The notes under the pieces are model-generated. The model searched no databases and had not been told where the DNA came from. It worked only from the letters and a program-made list of their open reading frames with translations. Made by a program: the position numbers and the translations under genes. Shown piece after piece: positions 45,901 through 57,939 of a stretch of 64,000 bases of DNA; position 1 is the first letter of the stretch; the number at the start of each line of letters is the position of its first letter. Origin of the DNA: Rhopalosiphum padi (Eukaryota > Arthropoda > Insecta > Hemiptera > Aphididae); NCBI RefSeq assembly GCF_020882245.1, contig NC_083597.1:14604581-14668580 (forward strand), in the 5' to 3' direction.

Positions 45901-47633
45901 AAATATATATACTTTAATATTTTTAATTTTGTAACTGTTGAACTATTATAGATGTATACTAGTGGCTTTTTAATATATATGGGTATGTACTTATCAATGT
46001 TAACTGATCCATCATTTTCATAAATTTGTCACAAAAAATTGAACTTCCTGTTGAAAGAAAAATAATAATTAATTATTACTTAAAAGTTGTAAAAATGTTC
46101 TATATTTATTTATCATTAACCAAAGATAAATATCTCTGTTCTAAAAATGACTTAAACAATAATATTATTATAATTATATCTATAAATATTTTTATTTACA
46201 TGCCACAAATTCTTAAATATTTTAATTTAACGTTTATTACACATTAGTTAAAAAATGTATTATATTTTAGTTTTATAATAGTTTATCTATGTATCAATCA
46301 CATGAATACTATTATAAACCTGCTAGTTTAAGTTATGTAAAGTATATCACTCCTGTGTATAAGGATAATCAAATTAGTTGTTATTATAAATTATAACTTT
46401 AAAAAAAGTAGTCTTTAGTTTTGTATTTAGAAATGTCATTAGATGTGTTTTTACATTTTAAACCTCCTTATCTATTGTAATATTGTTCGCTTTTGCAGAG
46501 ATTAGATTTACGTGATAATAATATTGAAGTTGAAGGGCTGAGAAATTTGAAAGAGTCCATTTCAAAAAATTTTAGAATTACACGCCTAGATTTAGATCCT
46601 CTGCCACGTAACAAATATGCAGCTGTAAGATATTGTTTTTATGTCTTATAATAATATTTATTTTAATGTAGTATTAATTGTATGTACAAACATATTAACT
46701 ATTTCAAATTATTTATTTATTTAATTAATTTAGGACACAACTAAAGAGTATACAAATTTAACAGAGCAGATCAAACAAATGTGTGAAGAAAATGAAAAAA
46801 AACATTGTAGTAAACAAATTGACGACAATCTACTTGACCAGATAACAGATGAATCTAACATAACCAAAGCTATCAAAATACCAAATGTAGATTCTAGAAA
46901 GATATCTCTCACGTGTGAATCACTAATGATGCAGTATACTTCACTTAAAAATCCCAATTATCTAGGTTCTGACGATTACTCCCCTATGTTGCGAGGAAGT
47001 AGTGGTAGATTAAGGAGTCCTGCTCCCAGTCCTATACACAGCCCAATTGCTAGTAGTCCAATGTGTAGTCCTTCATTAACGTCTACACGAAATCGTTTTC
47101 ACGTGTCTAAAGTTTCTGAACAAAAACAAAAAGAATGTCGATTTAAGGTCACCAAATTAAATAATTTAAATGATAAAGCACCGACAGCTAGTAACGAATC
47201 ATTATCCGATGACTCTTTTGGTCCTACTAATTTGGAACTCACAGTTGATAGTTTGGATTTGTGCAAACATAAAAATGACACCAAAAAAGAAGATCAAAGA
47301 ACTAGGAAAGTATCTTGGGTTATGGGTTCTCGACCTTTGTTGACTTCATTGCAAAACATTACCTCAAGTTTGGATCATGCCACCTCATCTGGAGTTGACA
47401 AGCTTCTCAGTTTATTCAGTCCTTTTTCTAGTGCGGATAAATCCTCAGCATCTATCGACACAGTTGAATCTAATGATTCTGTTTTTGAATCAGATCACGA
47501 ATCAAAAAAACCAGTCACACTGGATCAAGCAACTTGGCCACCAGTATTTGGAAGCTTGAAAAAAACCACTTCTATCTGCAGGCCGTTGTCAGACAAAGGT
47601 AGACGTAGTCTAAGCGATTTACGTACTTTTTAA
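42988..47633 (+). CDS. PPP1R37: protein phosphatase 1 regulatory subunit 37-like LRR protein
   Basis: Regulatory (in the family, inhibitory) subunit of protein phosphatase 1. Nine exons join in phase: 42988-43177, 43264-43508, 44429-44548, 44618-44768, 44999-45128, 45215-45350, 45496-45684, 46499-46624, 46734-47633; 2187 bases, 728 aa. Residues 39-63 (RNVSFPDDE, then HPWES) match the conserved N-terminal block with an RVxF-type PP1 docking motif. LDLKG and FKRVQF follow, then ALFDMLDFYESA and NDIGTRGWQA, all family hallmarks. Leucine-rich repeats fill about 140-425 (LYLGEN, LDLSNNNIQNKG, LIVWNNNL, RLGLQSTQITCKGA, RLDLRDNNIE, RLDLDPLP). The last 300 residues are Ser/Pro-rich (SPAPSPIHSPIASSPMCSPS), with a second docking-like KVSW at 621-624, ending SLSDLRTF. 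The start is the first ATG of this frame. Human PPP1R37 is of similar length and layout. Confidence 0.92.
43509..44428 (+). other. PPP1R37 intron 2
   Basis: AT-rich intron with a poly(T) run of about 21 at 43686-43706; no coding signal. Confidence 0.8.
45685..46498 (+). other. PPP1R37 intron 7
   Basis: AT-rich intron between two LRR exons; the open frame at 46026-46247 inside it has no coding character. Confidence 0.8.
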
Positions 47634-49720
47634 ATTTGAAGTTAGAGAGGTAGTAACCATACACAAGCAATGATACAAGTAGATCAAATGCATTTAGGTT
47701 GTTTATTTATATTGTAAGGTCTCCCCTCAGAGCAAATCTCGTTTACAGTAGTATTTTTTACAAACTACATTGTGATTCACAAGCACATGAGTACAAATTT
47801 TGTTTTTATCATTGTTGAACAATTTATAAATATTTATGCGATCGTTTTTAGTTGTTAGTGCTATATGTATAATTTTAAAACACCCTTAAACAAACATACA
47901 ACTACTGTAACGAGAATTCATATAAAAATTGATTTACATTATCTGGTGTACAAACAACTGCGGACTTGAAATCATTTATAATATATTTAAAGAAAAATAA
48001 TGATTACTTAAGATTATATCAGAAGAATTTGTACATTTTAATATAAAATCAAATTTGAATGTTTTCCCATTCAAAATAATATATTGAATTCAAATATTAG
48101 TTTACTAATTAATACAATTTCTCTGTGACTAATATATTATTACTGTGCTTACGTTTTATTAATTGGTTTCTTGTCCAGTGGTGTTTTAAATTAATGAACT
48201 GGTCTCAGTGTGATTACAATTTAATTTTAGGTACTTATAATGCATATAATAACATTAATATAATATTAAAAGTTACCAACCAGTGTTTTAAACAAATGGA
48301 ACAAAAAGATAATCATATTATTGTTATATTATATACATGGCTAGTTGGTATCTCTTCTGTACTATTTAAGCACAAATTTTTTTTAATATTATAGTTTCTT
48401 GAGTTCACTTGTCAATTCTTTACGTTTCAAATTAAATCAAAGTATCATGTTTTTTTTTCTCAACTTGTGTTGTTTTAGTCATCTAATCGTTAAAAGTGCA
48501 ATAATCTATGTCTGGATTCAACATATAAAGCATAAAATGTTTACAGGCATTTGGGAGTTAATAATTACCATGATTTTGTTTACAGCATACTATTATGAAT
48601 ACTTATTTTTTCTGAGTTTGTTTATTTACAGAAAAACATTGTTACAGTTACATATATTATTTTCTATTTTTCTTCTTTTTCCGAATTCTTGGATATTTTT
48701 ATTGACTGTGATTTTTATCTTGGGTTTTTCTTTGTGATAATTGTTTTTAATAATCATAAAAATGAATAATGAATATATATATAATATACTGTTTTTTTTT
48801 TTGTTCAGTTACTTAAATTTTATTGAAACGAAAATATTCCAAAGACTGACATTTTCCAAACAGTATTTGGAAAGACTTAAAAGTCAATTTATCCATTAAA
48901 AAAAAACTTAACTCTCATAATATCATATATTTCTTTACAGGTGCCATTTTCTTTTACTTTATATAATGTTTAAGTCCAAACTAGTTGGAAAATATTGTTA
49001 CCAAATTTACTATCAGATAATTATTAAATAGTAGTTAGTCTATATATTACATTAGAATTATGTATAGTTTAAAATATATTATAAATGTAGCTTTAGCGTA
49101 CTTAACTTAAGAGGTTTATTAATTTTTCTATTATGTTTTATAATATTGAACGAACATATGTGTTCTTATGATAAATAAAGTTGCTACATATGTTTATGAC
49201 CTTTGCATTTAAAATTAACGCTCTTGTCGCGACATGTTTATATAATATTATGTTGTTATTTACATATTATTTTTTGTTATTTCGAAAGAAGAAAAATTAT
49301 TACTATGTTAAACTACGTCCTTTTTAGTTTTTAAACTATTAAAAATTTATTACTTTACTTAAAGTTTATTGTATACATTACACATAATATATAAAAACAT
49401 ACATATTGATTTCTGTTATTTTTATTTTTTTATGGGGTTGTCTAAAATAATGTTATGGACACAATTATGTTATTTAAACAGATTAAATCTTATCGTTATT
49501 ATATATATATATAAATAAATATATTCTGTAGAAAAAAATCCTAATAAATATATATATTTATGTACGGCACACAACTTGTATTGTGAAATCACGTGTGTCA
49601 AAATTAAGACAAATTTAAATCAGAAAATGTTTACAAGTCTGTGTATTATACAACACAATAATATAATATTGGAAAAAAATAAAGAATATAATGTAGATTG
49701 TTACTCATTGTAGTGGTTTT
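47634..49720 (+). other. PPP1R37 3' UTR and downstream region
   Basis: It follows the PPP1R37 stop. T-rich, with long open frames (48125-48394, 48399-48737) that are rich in Phe, Leu and Ile because of base composition and are probably not genes. Two good poly(A) candidates on this strand are AATAAA at 49174-49179 and at 49678-49683; each is followed by GT/T-rich sequence. Confidence 0.55.
49678..49683 (+). terminator. candidate poly(A) signal for PPP1R37
   Basis: AATAAA followed within 20-40 bases by TTGTTACTCATTGTAGTGG, a GT-rich downstream element. The AATAAA at 49174-49179 is an equally plausible earlier site. Either would give a 3' UTR of 1.5-2 kb. Confidence 0.4.
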
Positions 49721-51921
49721 ATTCTTTGTATTTTTACGCCTATTGCTCTTAAATGAAGTTTAATTAAATGTTTGTACACTGGAGCCCGAGTTTTATTATT
49801 TAAAAAAAAATAAAATTTAACTCAATTAAAATAGGTTGCTTCTATGCTGTACACAATTTGAGTTAAGTATGTCTTGTTATTGATTAGGTTACTATGATGG
49901 GTATGTAAAATTTGAATTAAATAATATATCATATTATCATTGCATACAAATAGCAATTTTGAATGGAGGTGGTCTGTCTATTATTTTACTAAGTATATTT
50001 TATCATACATTAATATTGCTATTATAGTAATTATTTTACTATTAATAATGTGGTATCAATAGACAATAGCTTAAAATTATCTAAATATTTATTTTGAAAA
50101 TGTCATCGAGTATACTAAAATATAATAATATAAATAAAAACTTTAAATAGCAATGAAATAAATAAATATACATACTTGAATACATCTCATGTGGGATATT
50201 GTATTTGAAATTTCCAAACTTGACCTAACATAATTTTATATTGCCATTTTGCCGTTTATAAAAAAAAAATGATCGAAAATTTCAATATATTTACAAATAG
50301 CTCAAAAAAAAAAAATACTATGTATAGATAATACTAACATAAATAATTGGTGAAAATATCTAATTTTTTATTTCGAATTACAATTTAAAAATAATAAATA
50401 TCAAAATATTACTAAACTAAGTATAAAAAATCTAGTTTTTCAAAAATTATAAATGCAAGTATTGAGAATCTTTTACTTTTGATCCCCACAATGTCAACTA
50501 AATTCACATTCTTAACTTTCTGCCAGTAAGGTATTAAAAATAAAAATTCGATCTTTACTGTTCCAAAAAGTGATTTCAGATACTAAAATAAAAACACATT
50601 TTAAAATCAACACATTTATTAATGTTCATAATCCAAAAATAAAAATTAATTGTCTAAATATTTTTCCATTTATATACAATGCGATCCATCAACATTCAAA
50701 ACCCAATTTTCAAAGAAATTTGATTTATAAATTTATAATTTATAATTGTATTAATATTTCCAATAACAAAAAAATGCTTGCCAAGTCAAAGATCGACAAG
50801 TAAACTTTCTTGATTTTCAATTTTTAGAAATGTATTAATTGTAACCAATATGTATTTTATTTTCATTTTCATTTAATGAGATAGATCTCTGAAACCGGAG
50901 AGCGTATTTTGTTGTTTGGGGTCTTGTTAAATTCACATTGGCTAGGAGAAGTGCAGTGAAGATTTTCAGAACTTTATCTTTTAAAAAGCTTCAAAAAAAA
51001 ATTAAAACACATTGTATTGGCGTTTTTTATGTTTTTCAGCATTATAGCTTTGTAGTGAGTTAACGATTGAAGATAAAGTTCTGAAAATCTTCACAGCACT
51101 TCTCCTAGCCAATGTGAATCTTACAAGATCTTAATTATCAAAATCCATTCTCCAGTTTCGGTAATCTACAACGCTAAATGAAATTCTAGCAAAAAAATAA
51201 CTATTTTTTTAACTGTGAAAAATAAATAATTTTTTTTGAAAATTTTTAATCTTAGATTTTGTATCTACTTGATAATCCCTTTTTTAATGAGCTATCAACC
51301 AACTTTTTAGCTATAATAGCATTGGAGAAAAGTTAAAAAATATAAATTTTAGGACTGTTCATGCTGATGTTTTTGTGGACTCAAATCGTTATACCGCTTG
51401 GATGTGATATCTCTCATTAATATTTTATGTTAAAGCTAGCTTAATTATCCACCTACTCATTACAACCGAGTTACATTTTTATCATTTTCATATTATCAAA
51501 AATTCAGACTTTTTTCATTTCAATTACCATACTTACTTGATTAAAAATCAAGAAAGTAAAAATTTCAGATCTAATAAATCCTTTTTGTTGATTATAATCT
51601 ATTTTTAATGCATACTTTTAAGTTTTAATGCTATAAGTTCCAAACCCTGGTAATAATTAATAAGTATAACTGTTTTTGACATAACTTGGACTATCTTAAT
51701 TTATCTCTACATGTACATTAATAACAGCTGATATATATTTGAAGTAATTGTATTCAATATATTTAACTGTAACAATGTAACATGAATATCCTTTAAAAAT
51801 AGTAAGTTACGACAATAATGAAATCAGTCAAATTTAATTTATAGATTTTACTATATAGAAACTGTATTACATAAAAAAAATGTTTCAACATTAACAACTA
51901 AGAGTAATGTATATATATTAT
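49721..51921. other. spacer between PPP1R37 and MRPS10
   Basis: AT-rich convergent spacer with a foldback element at 50863-51187 and a short copy of the dispersed AT-rich repeat near 50390-50560. The 3' UTR of MRPS10 (minus strand) must lie in the right-hand part. The open frame 50570-50803 shows no coding character. Confidence 0.5.
50863..51187. mobile_element. foldback MITE, third family
   Basis: The left arm contains TTCACATTGGCTAGGAGAAG and GATTTTCAGAACTTTATCTT. The right arm has the reverse complements (AAGATAAAGTTCTGAAAATC; CTTCTCCTAGCCAATGTGAA), nearly exact over about 50 bases. The outer parts (TTTCATTTAATG, GAAACCGGAGA / TCTCCAGTTTCGG, CTAAATGAAA) pair imperfectly. There is no open frame. 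Ends set by where pairing fades. Confidence 0.75.
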
Positions 51922-53188
51922 TTAAGCCATTTCAGACGCCATATGTGATGAAACACTTTCAGGAATATTTTCTAAAAGTACCTGCAAGAATTTTTAAAAT
52001 ATTTATCATTAAGGTTAATATAAATTAATTAAGATTCAAATAACTCACTTTGGTTACTTTAAGTGCAACTCCTTCAGGTAAATTTCTCTGAACATATTCC
52101 AAAAAGGTTTCCGCAGTAGAACCAGTAAGCTTATGGAAATGAATGAATCTAAACCACGTTCTTACTTCATACTGTACTCTACACCTTTTATGCACGTGAA
52201 TAGAACGTAATAATGTGTACCGCTCATGATGGGCTTTACGTGGTGACCAGCTAAAATAAAATTGTACATCATCACAAGTTCACAACATTTCATAATAGTA
52301 TTAATTCTAAATTAAATACTAGAATATAACATGATTAAGAAAATTATTCTAAGTCATTATCTTCTCATCAATAATTAAAACCTACAATATTTCATTTTTA
52401 TGCATTAACACTGTATAATATATCAACTATAAATGTATCAATGCCCAATGTTTCTAATAATCTTGGGTATTAAACATTATTTTTTAAAAATAATTATTTA
52501 ATAGATTATTTTGCTAAGAAGATAAATTTAAAATTCTATAGTGAAGTCTGAAAGTGTTGATTTTAAATTTTCACCTTTTATAGGTAAGTCACAAAATCCA
52601 TTTTTATCTCTTTTACATTTTAGATACCTAATAAGGACATGGTAGATAAAAGGGCACCAACACTTCTTCAATATTATAATACAAAAATATTTATCACTTG
52701 TGATGTGATTATGTTTTAATATACCTTTACATTTTATTTATCAAGTTAATAACATACCATTTACCGACTTGAATTCCTAGTTCATTTGCAGCCATTGTTG
52801 CAAATTGAGTGTAACTACGCAATACTGCACGATCGTTGCTACGACATTCAAATTCTATGGTTTTGTATAATTTATCCAGTTCTTCATTCTAAAATTATAA
52901 ATGTGTGAAACTAAGTTCAGTACTTAAGTAGGTATAATATTATAAATATAATGAAGACGATGGTCGAGAGTGATCACTGATCAGAATGACAACTAATATT
53001 TGCTGTTTAATCATTATAGTATATATTACCTGAGTAGTAACAGCAGCAAAATCATTTTGGTCAATTTTACTCTCCTCGGATCTTTGAGGCTTGGCGCAGA
53101 ACCATCTTGTAGATAAATTAAAATTAGAAGGCACTAATGCTGAAGTTTTTCTACTGCTCATCAATAAGGTTTTTAAGAAAGTCGTCAT
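51922..53188 (-). CDS. MRPS10: mitochondrial small ribosomal subunit protein uS10m
   Basis: Structural protein of the mitochondrial 28S ribosomal subunit. Four minus-strand exons: 53030-53188, 52758-52888, 52049-52250, 51922-51981; 552 bases, 183 aa. All have GT-AG boundaries and matching phase. Residues 1 to about 50 are rich in basic and hydroxylated residues and poor in acidic ones at the very N-terminus (MTTFLKTLLMSSRKTS), consistent with a mitochondrial targeting sequence. The S10 domain follows: NEELDKLYKTIEFECRSNDR, VLRSYTQFATMAANELGI, then WSPRKAHHERYTLLRSIHVH, RVQYEVRTWFRFIHFHKLTG and EYVQRNLPEGVALKVTKV, hallmarks of animal MRPS10. It ends HMASEMA. The start is the first ATG, near the end of the first exon. 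Confidence 0.95.
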
Positions 53189-54619
53189 TATTTTGTGCCG
53201 TCGTCAACCGTTGAATATGAAAAATTACATTAAGATCATACAGCACGACTTACTCACAGTTATAGAGTAATGTATAATATTCTCAGTCTACGTTCTCACA
53301 CTTCAGTACTCACGAAGTCACGATTATTCTTATTTTTTTCTTTATCATTATCACACATTTGTTATCATAATTAGTTCTATCTTCTTTCTTTTTTTAAATG
53401 AGTTTTTGTGGAGATAACAAACCAACGAAAACAAACGGTTAACGGACTGTTAACTTTCAACTTATACTATGAAGTTTGTTCATCGCCAAAACGTTCAGAA
53501 AAGAGATTTGTATAAAAAATGTACATTTTTTAAACAATGAAGTAATGAAATTGAAAAATAGGTAAAATTCTATATTATAATAATAATATTAATATACCTT
53601 CTATAATATAGAATCTATTAATCTATATAACATTTTACATTGTACTTGTAACTTGTTAAGGCCTTTAATTACTATATATAATTTGTTATTGCCTTATTGG
53701 TGATTACTTAGTAATTACCTATTTCCATAATTTTGAAGTTATTTGTAATTAAAAATTACCAATCAATTAAAAAATAAAAATGGATAATACAAATGATTTG
53801 TTTATAAATAGTGCGAGAGATATGCTTCGTATAGAGAACAATTCTCTCCTTTTGGTTCTGAGCTAATAAAATATGCGAGTGTCGAATGATGCAACTAATA
53901 TTTTCTTTTCGCATATTTATATCGCCATTACCAGATACCTACCACTGACTATTTACTATTTAGTTAGGTACAACTTACTACTTACTATTACTATTTAGTA
54001 TTTAAGTACCTACCTATACAAACTATACGATTACAAATCACATTTTTTTCATTTATTTCGAAAATATTGCGGGCTGTGGGCGGAATTACCTCATTTCTTA
54101 CTTCTCGGACAGTAAAAATGTCACCAAATGATGGTGATGATAATGAATAATGATAGTAACTTTACATCATCCGCCTTTGAAGGTATGGAGTTCACAATTA
54201 TTATTTATTCGTGATGTTTTTTAAAATAGTTGATACTTGATAGGAAACTATAAAGTTTAGGGATAATATTTCCACGCCGGACATAATATTACCCTTTTGT
54301 TATTCATTATTTTGGGTCGGTTGGAGTATTTGTATTTTTAGCTAATGCAAAGATTTAATTTTAAAGAACACTTCTAATATTTCAATATTCAGTGTTTATA
54401 TTATATACTGCATTAAAAATATTAATACATTTTCCACCGTGAGCCGGTATAATAAAATAATAATTAATGAATACGCGTTTTTCTTTAAAATATTTATTTA
54501 TTTTCATAATCCCGAATTTTAAACATTTTATAATATTATAATATTATGCTACAATAACGAAAACTTTGTTATATTATACCGTAATAATAATAAGCGATTT
54601 ACGAATGTACCTAGAAGTG
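53189..54619. other. spacer upstream of MRPS10
   Basis: MRPS10 leader and promoter at the left edge, then AT-rich spacer and the presumed 3' UTR of the peptide gene at the right edge. Nothing else is recognisable. Confidence 0.5.
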
Positions 54620-54832
54620 TTAATTTCTATTGGCAGGGAAGTCGGCGTACCATCCGTACGAGCCTAACGGGCCCGTGTGTGCACCAAAATCGACGTAACC
54701 GCTTCCACTACGGCGTTGCGCCGCTGCCTTGGGTTCTTTTGATTTCGCCGGATTTCCGACGGTGAAACACGCAAACAGCTGCAGCCAAACGAAAACCACA
54801 ACGATCATGTACTGGAACGTGTTTATCTGCAT
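54620..54832 (-). CDS. small secreted peptide precursor (possible neuropeptide)
   Basis: A 70-codon frame from the ATG at 54832 to the stop at 54620-54622. TTTGCAG|A lies two bases before the ATG, so the coding exon is preceded by a spliced leader exon that I cannot locate. Residues 1 to about 26 are a clear signal peptide: MQINTFQYM, then the hydrophobic core IVVVFVWLQLFACFTVG. A Lys/Ala-rich spacer leads to a dibasic site R40-R41. After it comes a 29-residue Gly/Tyr/aromatic segment without Cys: SGSGYVDFGAHTG, then GSYGWYADFPANRN to the end. The layout (signal, dibasic cleavage, one short C-terminal peptide) is that of a neuropeptide or peptide hormone precursor. There is no C-terminal amidation Gly. 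GC content is above that of the flanks, supporting coding. I do not recognise the family. Confidence 0.7.
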   Translation of the reverse strand: MQINTFQYMIVVVFVWLQLFACFTVGNPAKSKEPKAAAQRRSGSGYVDFGAHTGPLGSYGWYADFPANRN

Positions 54833-55209
54833 TCTGCAAACGAATTATTAAGTATAAAATATTACTGAAAATTGCAATAATGATTTATAATGTATTAACA
54901 AGATTTTCTCGAAATCATTTTCGTATAATATTAATACTTAGGTTACTACGGTTTACATAATAAGGGCAAAAGGTAGTTGGTAAGTACTAAGTAGGTACAG
55001 GTACCTAAGAGGTGCTTACGTTTTTTCCAAAAATAATATTTTAGAACTACAAAAGAAAATTTTTTCAAACGTAGGTACTTATACACATTCGAATCATTAT
55101 TTCGTGGATTATAGATTCAAGAATTAAAATCGTAATAACTATATTAACACATTTCGAAAACCACGTTGTATAAGACGACATATACAGTACGAAACTACGA
55201 AACTATAAT

Positions 55210-55376
55210 CATGGCCGACGAGAGGGTGGGGCAGAAGGGTCCAGAGCCTCGGGGCCTGGACCTCTGGGGGGGGGACGGTTAGATTAGGTACAAAATAAGT
55301 ATTCATGTATAAGTAAAACGTAAAAGGGCCCGAAGTTGATCAGCCCTGGGGCCCACCAAAGTTCTCGCCGGCCCTG
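55210..55376. mobile_element. hAT-type MITE (167 bp)
   Basis: The left end is CATGGCCGACGAGAGGGTGG. The right end, read on the minus strand, is CAGGGCCGGCGAGAACTTTG, a mostly matching inverted terminus. The flanks ACTATAAT (55202-55209) and AATATAAT (55377-55384) agree at 7 of 8 positions, consistent with an aged 8-base hAT duplication. The GC-rich subterminal blocks differ sharply from the host DNA. Confidence 0.7.
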
Positions 55377-55977
55377 AATATAATAAGTAATAACTGCTCG
55401 TAAATATACTCGTATAGTCCGTATACACCTATCTTTATGTTATATGTATATAAACATGGAAGTACCCATAAGACTAAACATATTATAATAAACAGATTTA
55501 TAGATAAAAATAGGTAGGTATCTACTTAGTACCTGTGACCTGATTATCTAATATATAATATATTTAGAAATAAAGTACCTATACACTACAGTGTACAGAG
55601 TTGGAATAGTCATAATTCATAAGAATGTAATATATATGTATATTTCACCATATTAGTGTCTATCGTGTAACAAAATGATGATTTTCCTAATTATTTTTAT
55701 TTTATTAAAAACTTTGTGCGGAAATTATTTGATTGTAGATTGTAATGATGATTATAAGTAACGTAATAACATGTACTATGTAGTTAAGTATAAAAAAATA
55801 AAAATGTATTCCTCGATAGTTATGTAAAGACTAAAGGTATATGACCCGAAAACAACAAATTAGCGCCTTAACTAAGTGTTATATTATCACGACTCGATCG
55901 AAGAAGATCTGTTTGAAGATATTTAAGCTTAAATTAAACTGTTGAAACTATTACAGATTAGTCATATTAGTGATGTA

Positions 55978-56000
55978 TAATATATATATATATATATATA
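55978..56000. repeat. (AT)n microsatellite
   Basis: About 11 uninterrupted AT/TA units; a similar tract lies at 57643-57662. Confidence 0.9.
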
Positions 56001-57307
56001 TTATATTTCATAATATCATTAATACTATAGTACCATATTCTTACTTTATATGAACCATATGCAGAAAAATAACTACTATAGGTAGGTTACTGGTTATACT
56101 CTATTCTATTATAGTAATATACTAATACACATGGTTATACTTACGTTAACTTGTTTTATGAATGGTTGCAAGCTTAATATTGTATGATGTATGTAGGCAG
56201 CAATAATGTTATATGCGTGTTACATGTAGTACCTGCAAGTATTTTAGTAAAAGTGACAATGTCTTGTACACCATCGAAACAATTGTGTGTTTGTATTCAA
56301 TGTGATAAAAATTGGTTCAAAATACTTTCACTAATTCCATTGAACTGTGTAATTGTTCCGTTTTTATAAATCGGGGAAAAGTATTGTTTTTTTATACACA
56401 CTGCAGTGGTTTATAGGAAAATTATTAGCGGAAACAATAGCGCATATTATTGTAGCTTATTAGTTATTATAATATATAGATATAATATGATTATTGATTT
56501 ATATTTATATATGCCATAAATTGGATATAAATATTAAAATATACTATAAATTGTAAATTTATATAATGTACCCGTATTCGTCATGTATAAATATATTAAC
56601 CAATTAGCCATAGATTATGTGTATTTGAAATTTAGTTTCTTAATATAAATATTATAAAAACGCAATTATCAGCTAAGCACTCTGCCACTCTGGTATACGT
56701 TGAGGCTGTTGAAGGAATACACTGTTAAAATTATAAAGACATAGCGAGATATGGTGAGTCTATAGTCATGTACTCGTATATATTAATCTTTACGATTTTC
56801 AAAAAATATCTAAAATAATATACTATTATAATTTGACGAATATTGGAATATAACCTTTAACTGAAACGGTCACGCGCGATGGTCATACGCGGTGGGGTCA
56901 TTGGCGGAAATCGGTAACCTCTAAAATTAATAATATTTAAATCTTTAAATCAGTTTATAGTCTCCTTATATATTCTAAATTTATTTTCATGAAGACATGG
57001 GTCTATACTCTGTATTAGGTACCTAACCCATTCAACTACACGGTTACACAAAGTTAAGTATCCAAAATGCCTCAATAAAACTACTCCTTTTTGTTTTTTC
57101 TAATTTTGTTTTAGATACATCAATTATTTCAAAAATACAATTTATAGAGAAAGGGGTGATTATCATATGATATCACCACTAGGTAGTCTTTAAATAGTAT
57201 ATAACTGTGTTCCTTAAGATATAATTAAAAATTCAATAAATTAGAATTAAAATTAATTTATTATTAAAGGAAAACACGTTGTATCATATACTTTCTACTG
57301 GTGGAAA

Positions 57308-57537
57308 TCACGATCGATGAACGCGGCGGTGGCTTCCTAGTCCGGCCGCAGATAAACACGGTCTATTGCATATGTTACATACAAAATTCAAACGTGCGAC
57401 GACGTGCCGATTATTAATAATATGACGAGAACCGTCATCAAGATCGATAATGCTATTGCATGTCGCTGTTGATGCTGCTGCTGCAACATCGGTATTACTG
57501 TGTTCTTCCAGCGACACAGGAGTCTCGTCTTTAAAAC
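57308..57537 (-). pseudogene. retroelement-derived C-terminal zinc-finger fragment
   Basis: A short minus-strand frame ends with FVCNICNRPCLSAAGLGSHR and RVHRS before the stop at 57308. The pattern CxxCxRxCxSxxGLxSHxRxH is the terminal zinc knuckle often found at the C-terminus of non-LTR retrotransposon polyproteins in insects. No reverse transcriptase or endonuclease sequence lies upstream, so only the tail of a truncated copy seems to remain. It could instead be a captured exon of a C2H2 gene. The upstream part (STATCNSIIDLDDGS) is not informative. Confidence 0.5.
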
Positions 57538-57642
57538 ATTAAAATATCCATCACGTATAGAACACAATTATACTATTATTATATATTTGGTATCATAATT
57601 ACCATAAAAATGGAAAAAAAATTGATATGAAATTTAATATTA

Positions 57643-57662
57643 ATATATATATATATATATAT
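57643..57662. repeat. (AT)n microsatellite
   Basis: About ten AT units. Confidence 0.85.
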
Positions 57663-57939
57663 AATTATATAAGTTGTCAAGTTGATGAAATTTATATTAG
57701 GTATATATATACTATAACTATATAATACATTAATACTATATACTGTACGTCGTGTATATCGTTTGCAGTTTAGGAATATATTATGCCTAACGTAAACCTA
57801 AGCTTAAAAAAAGGGTGGGCAAGTGAGTATCGCTCTGCTATATAGAAGAGTTGGAGAGTAGATCACTATAATGGATGTATTAAATTTGAACGCAATGACA
57901 GGTATCATTGTATATTTGTATATGAAAAACAATTCTGAA

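Noticed and set aside
48125..48737. Two hydrophobic frames that look like membrane proteins
   Set aside because: They are Phe/Leu/Ile-rich because the 3' UTR is T-rich, lack plausible starts and show no family pattern.
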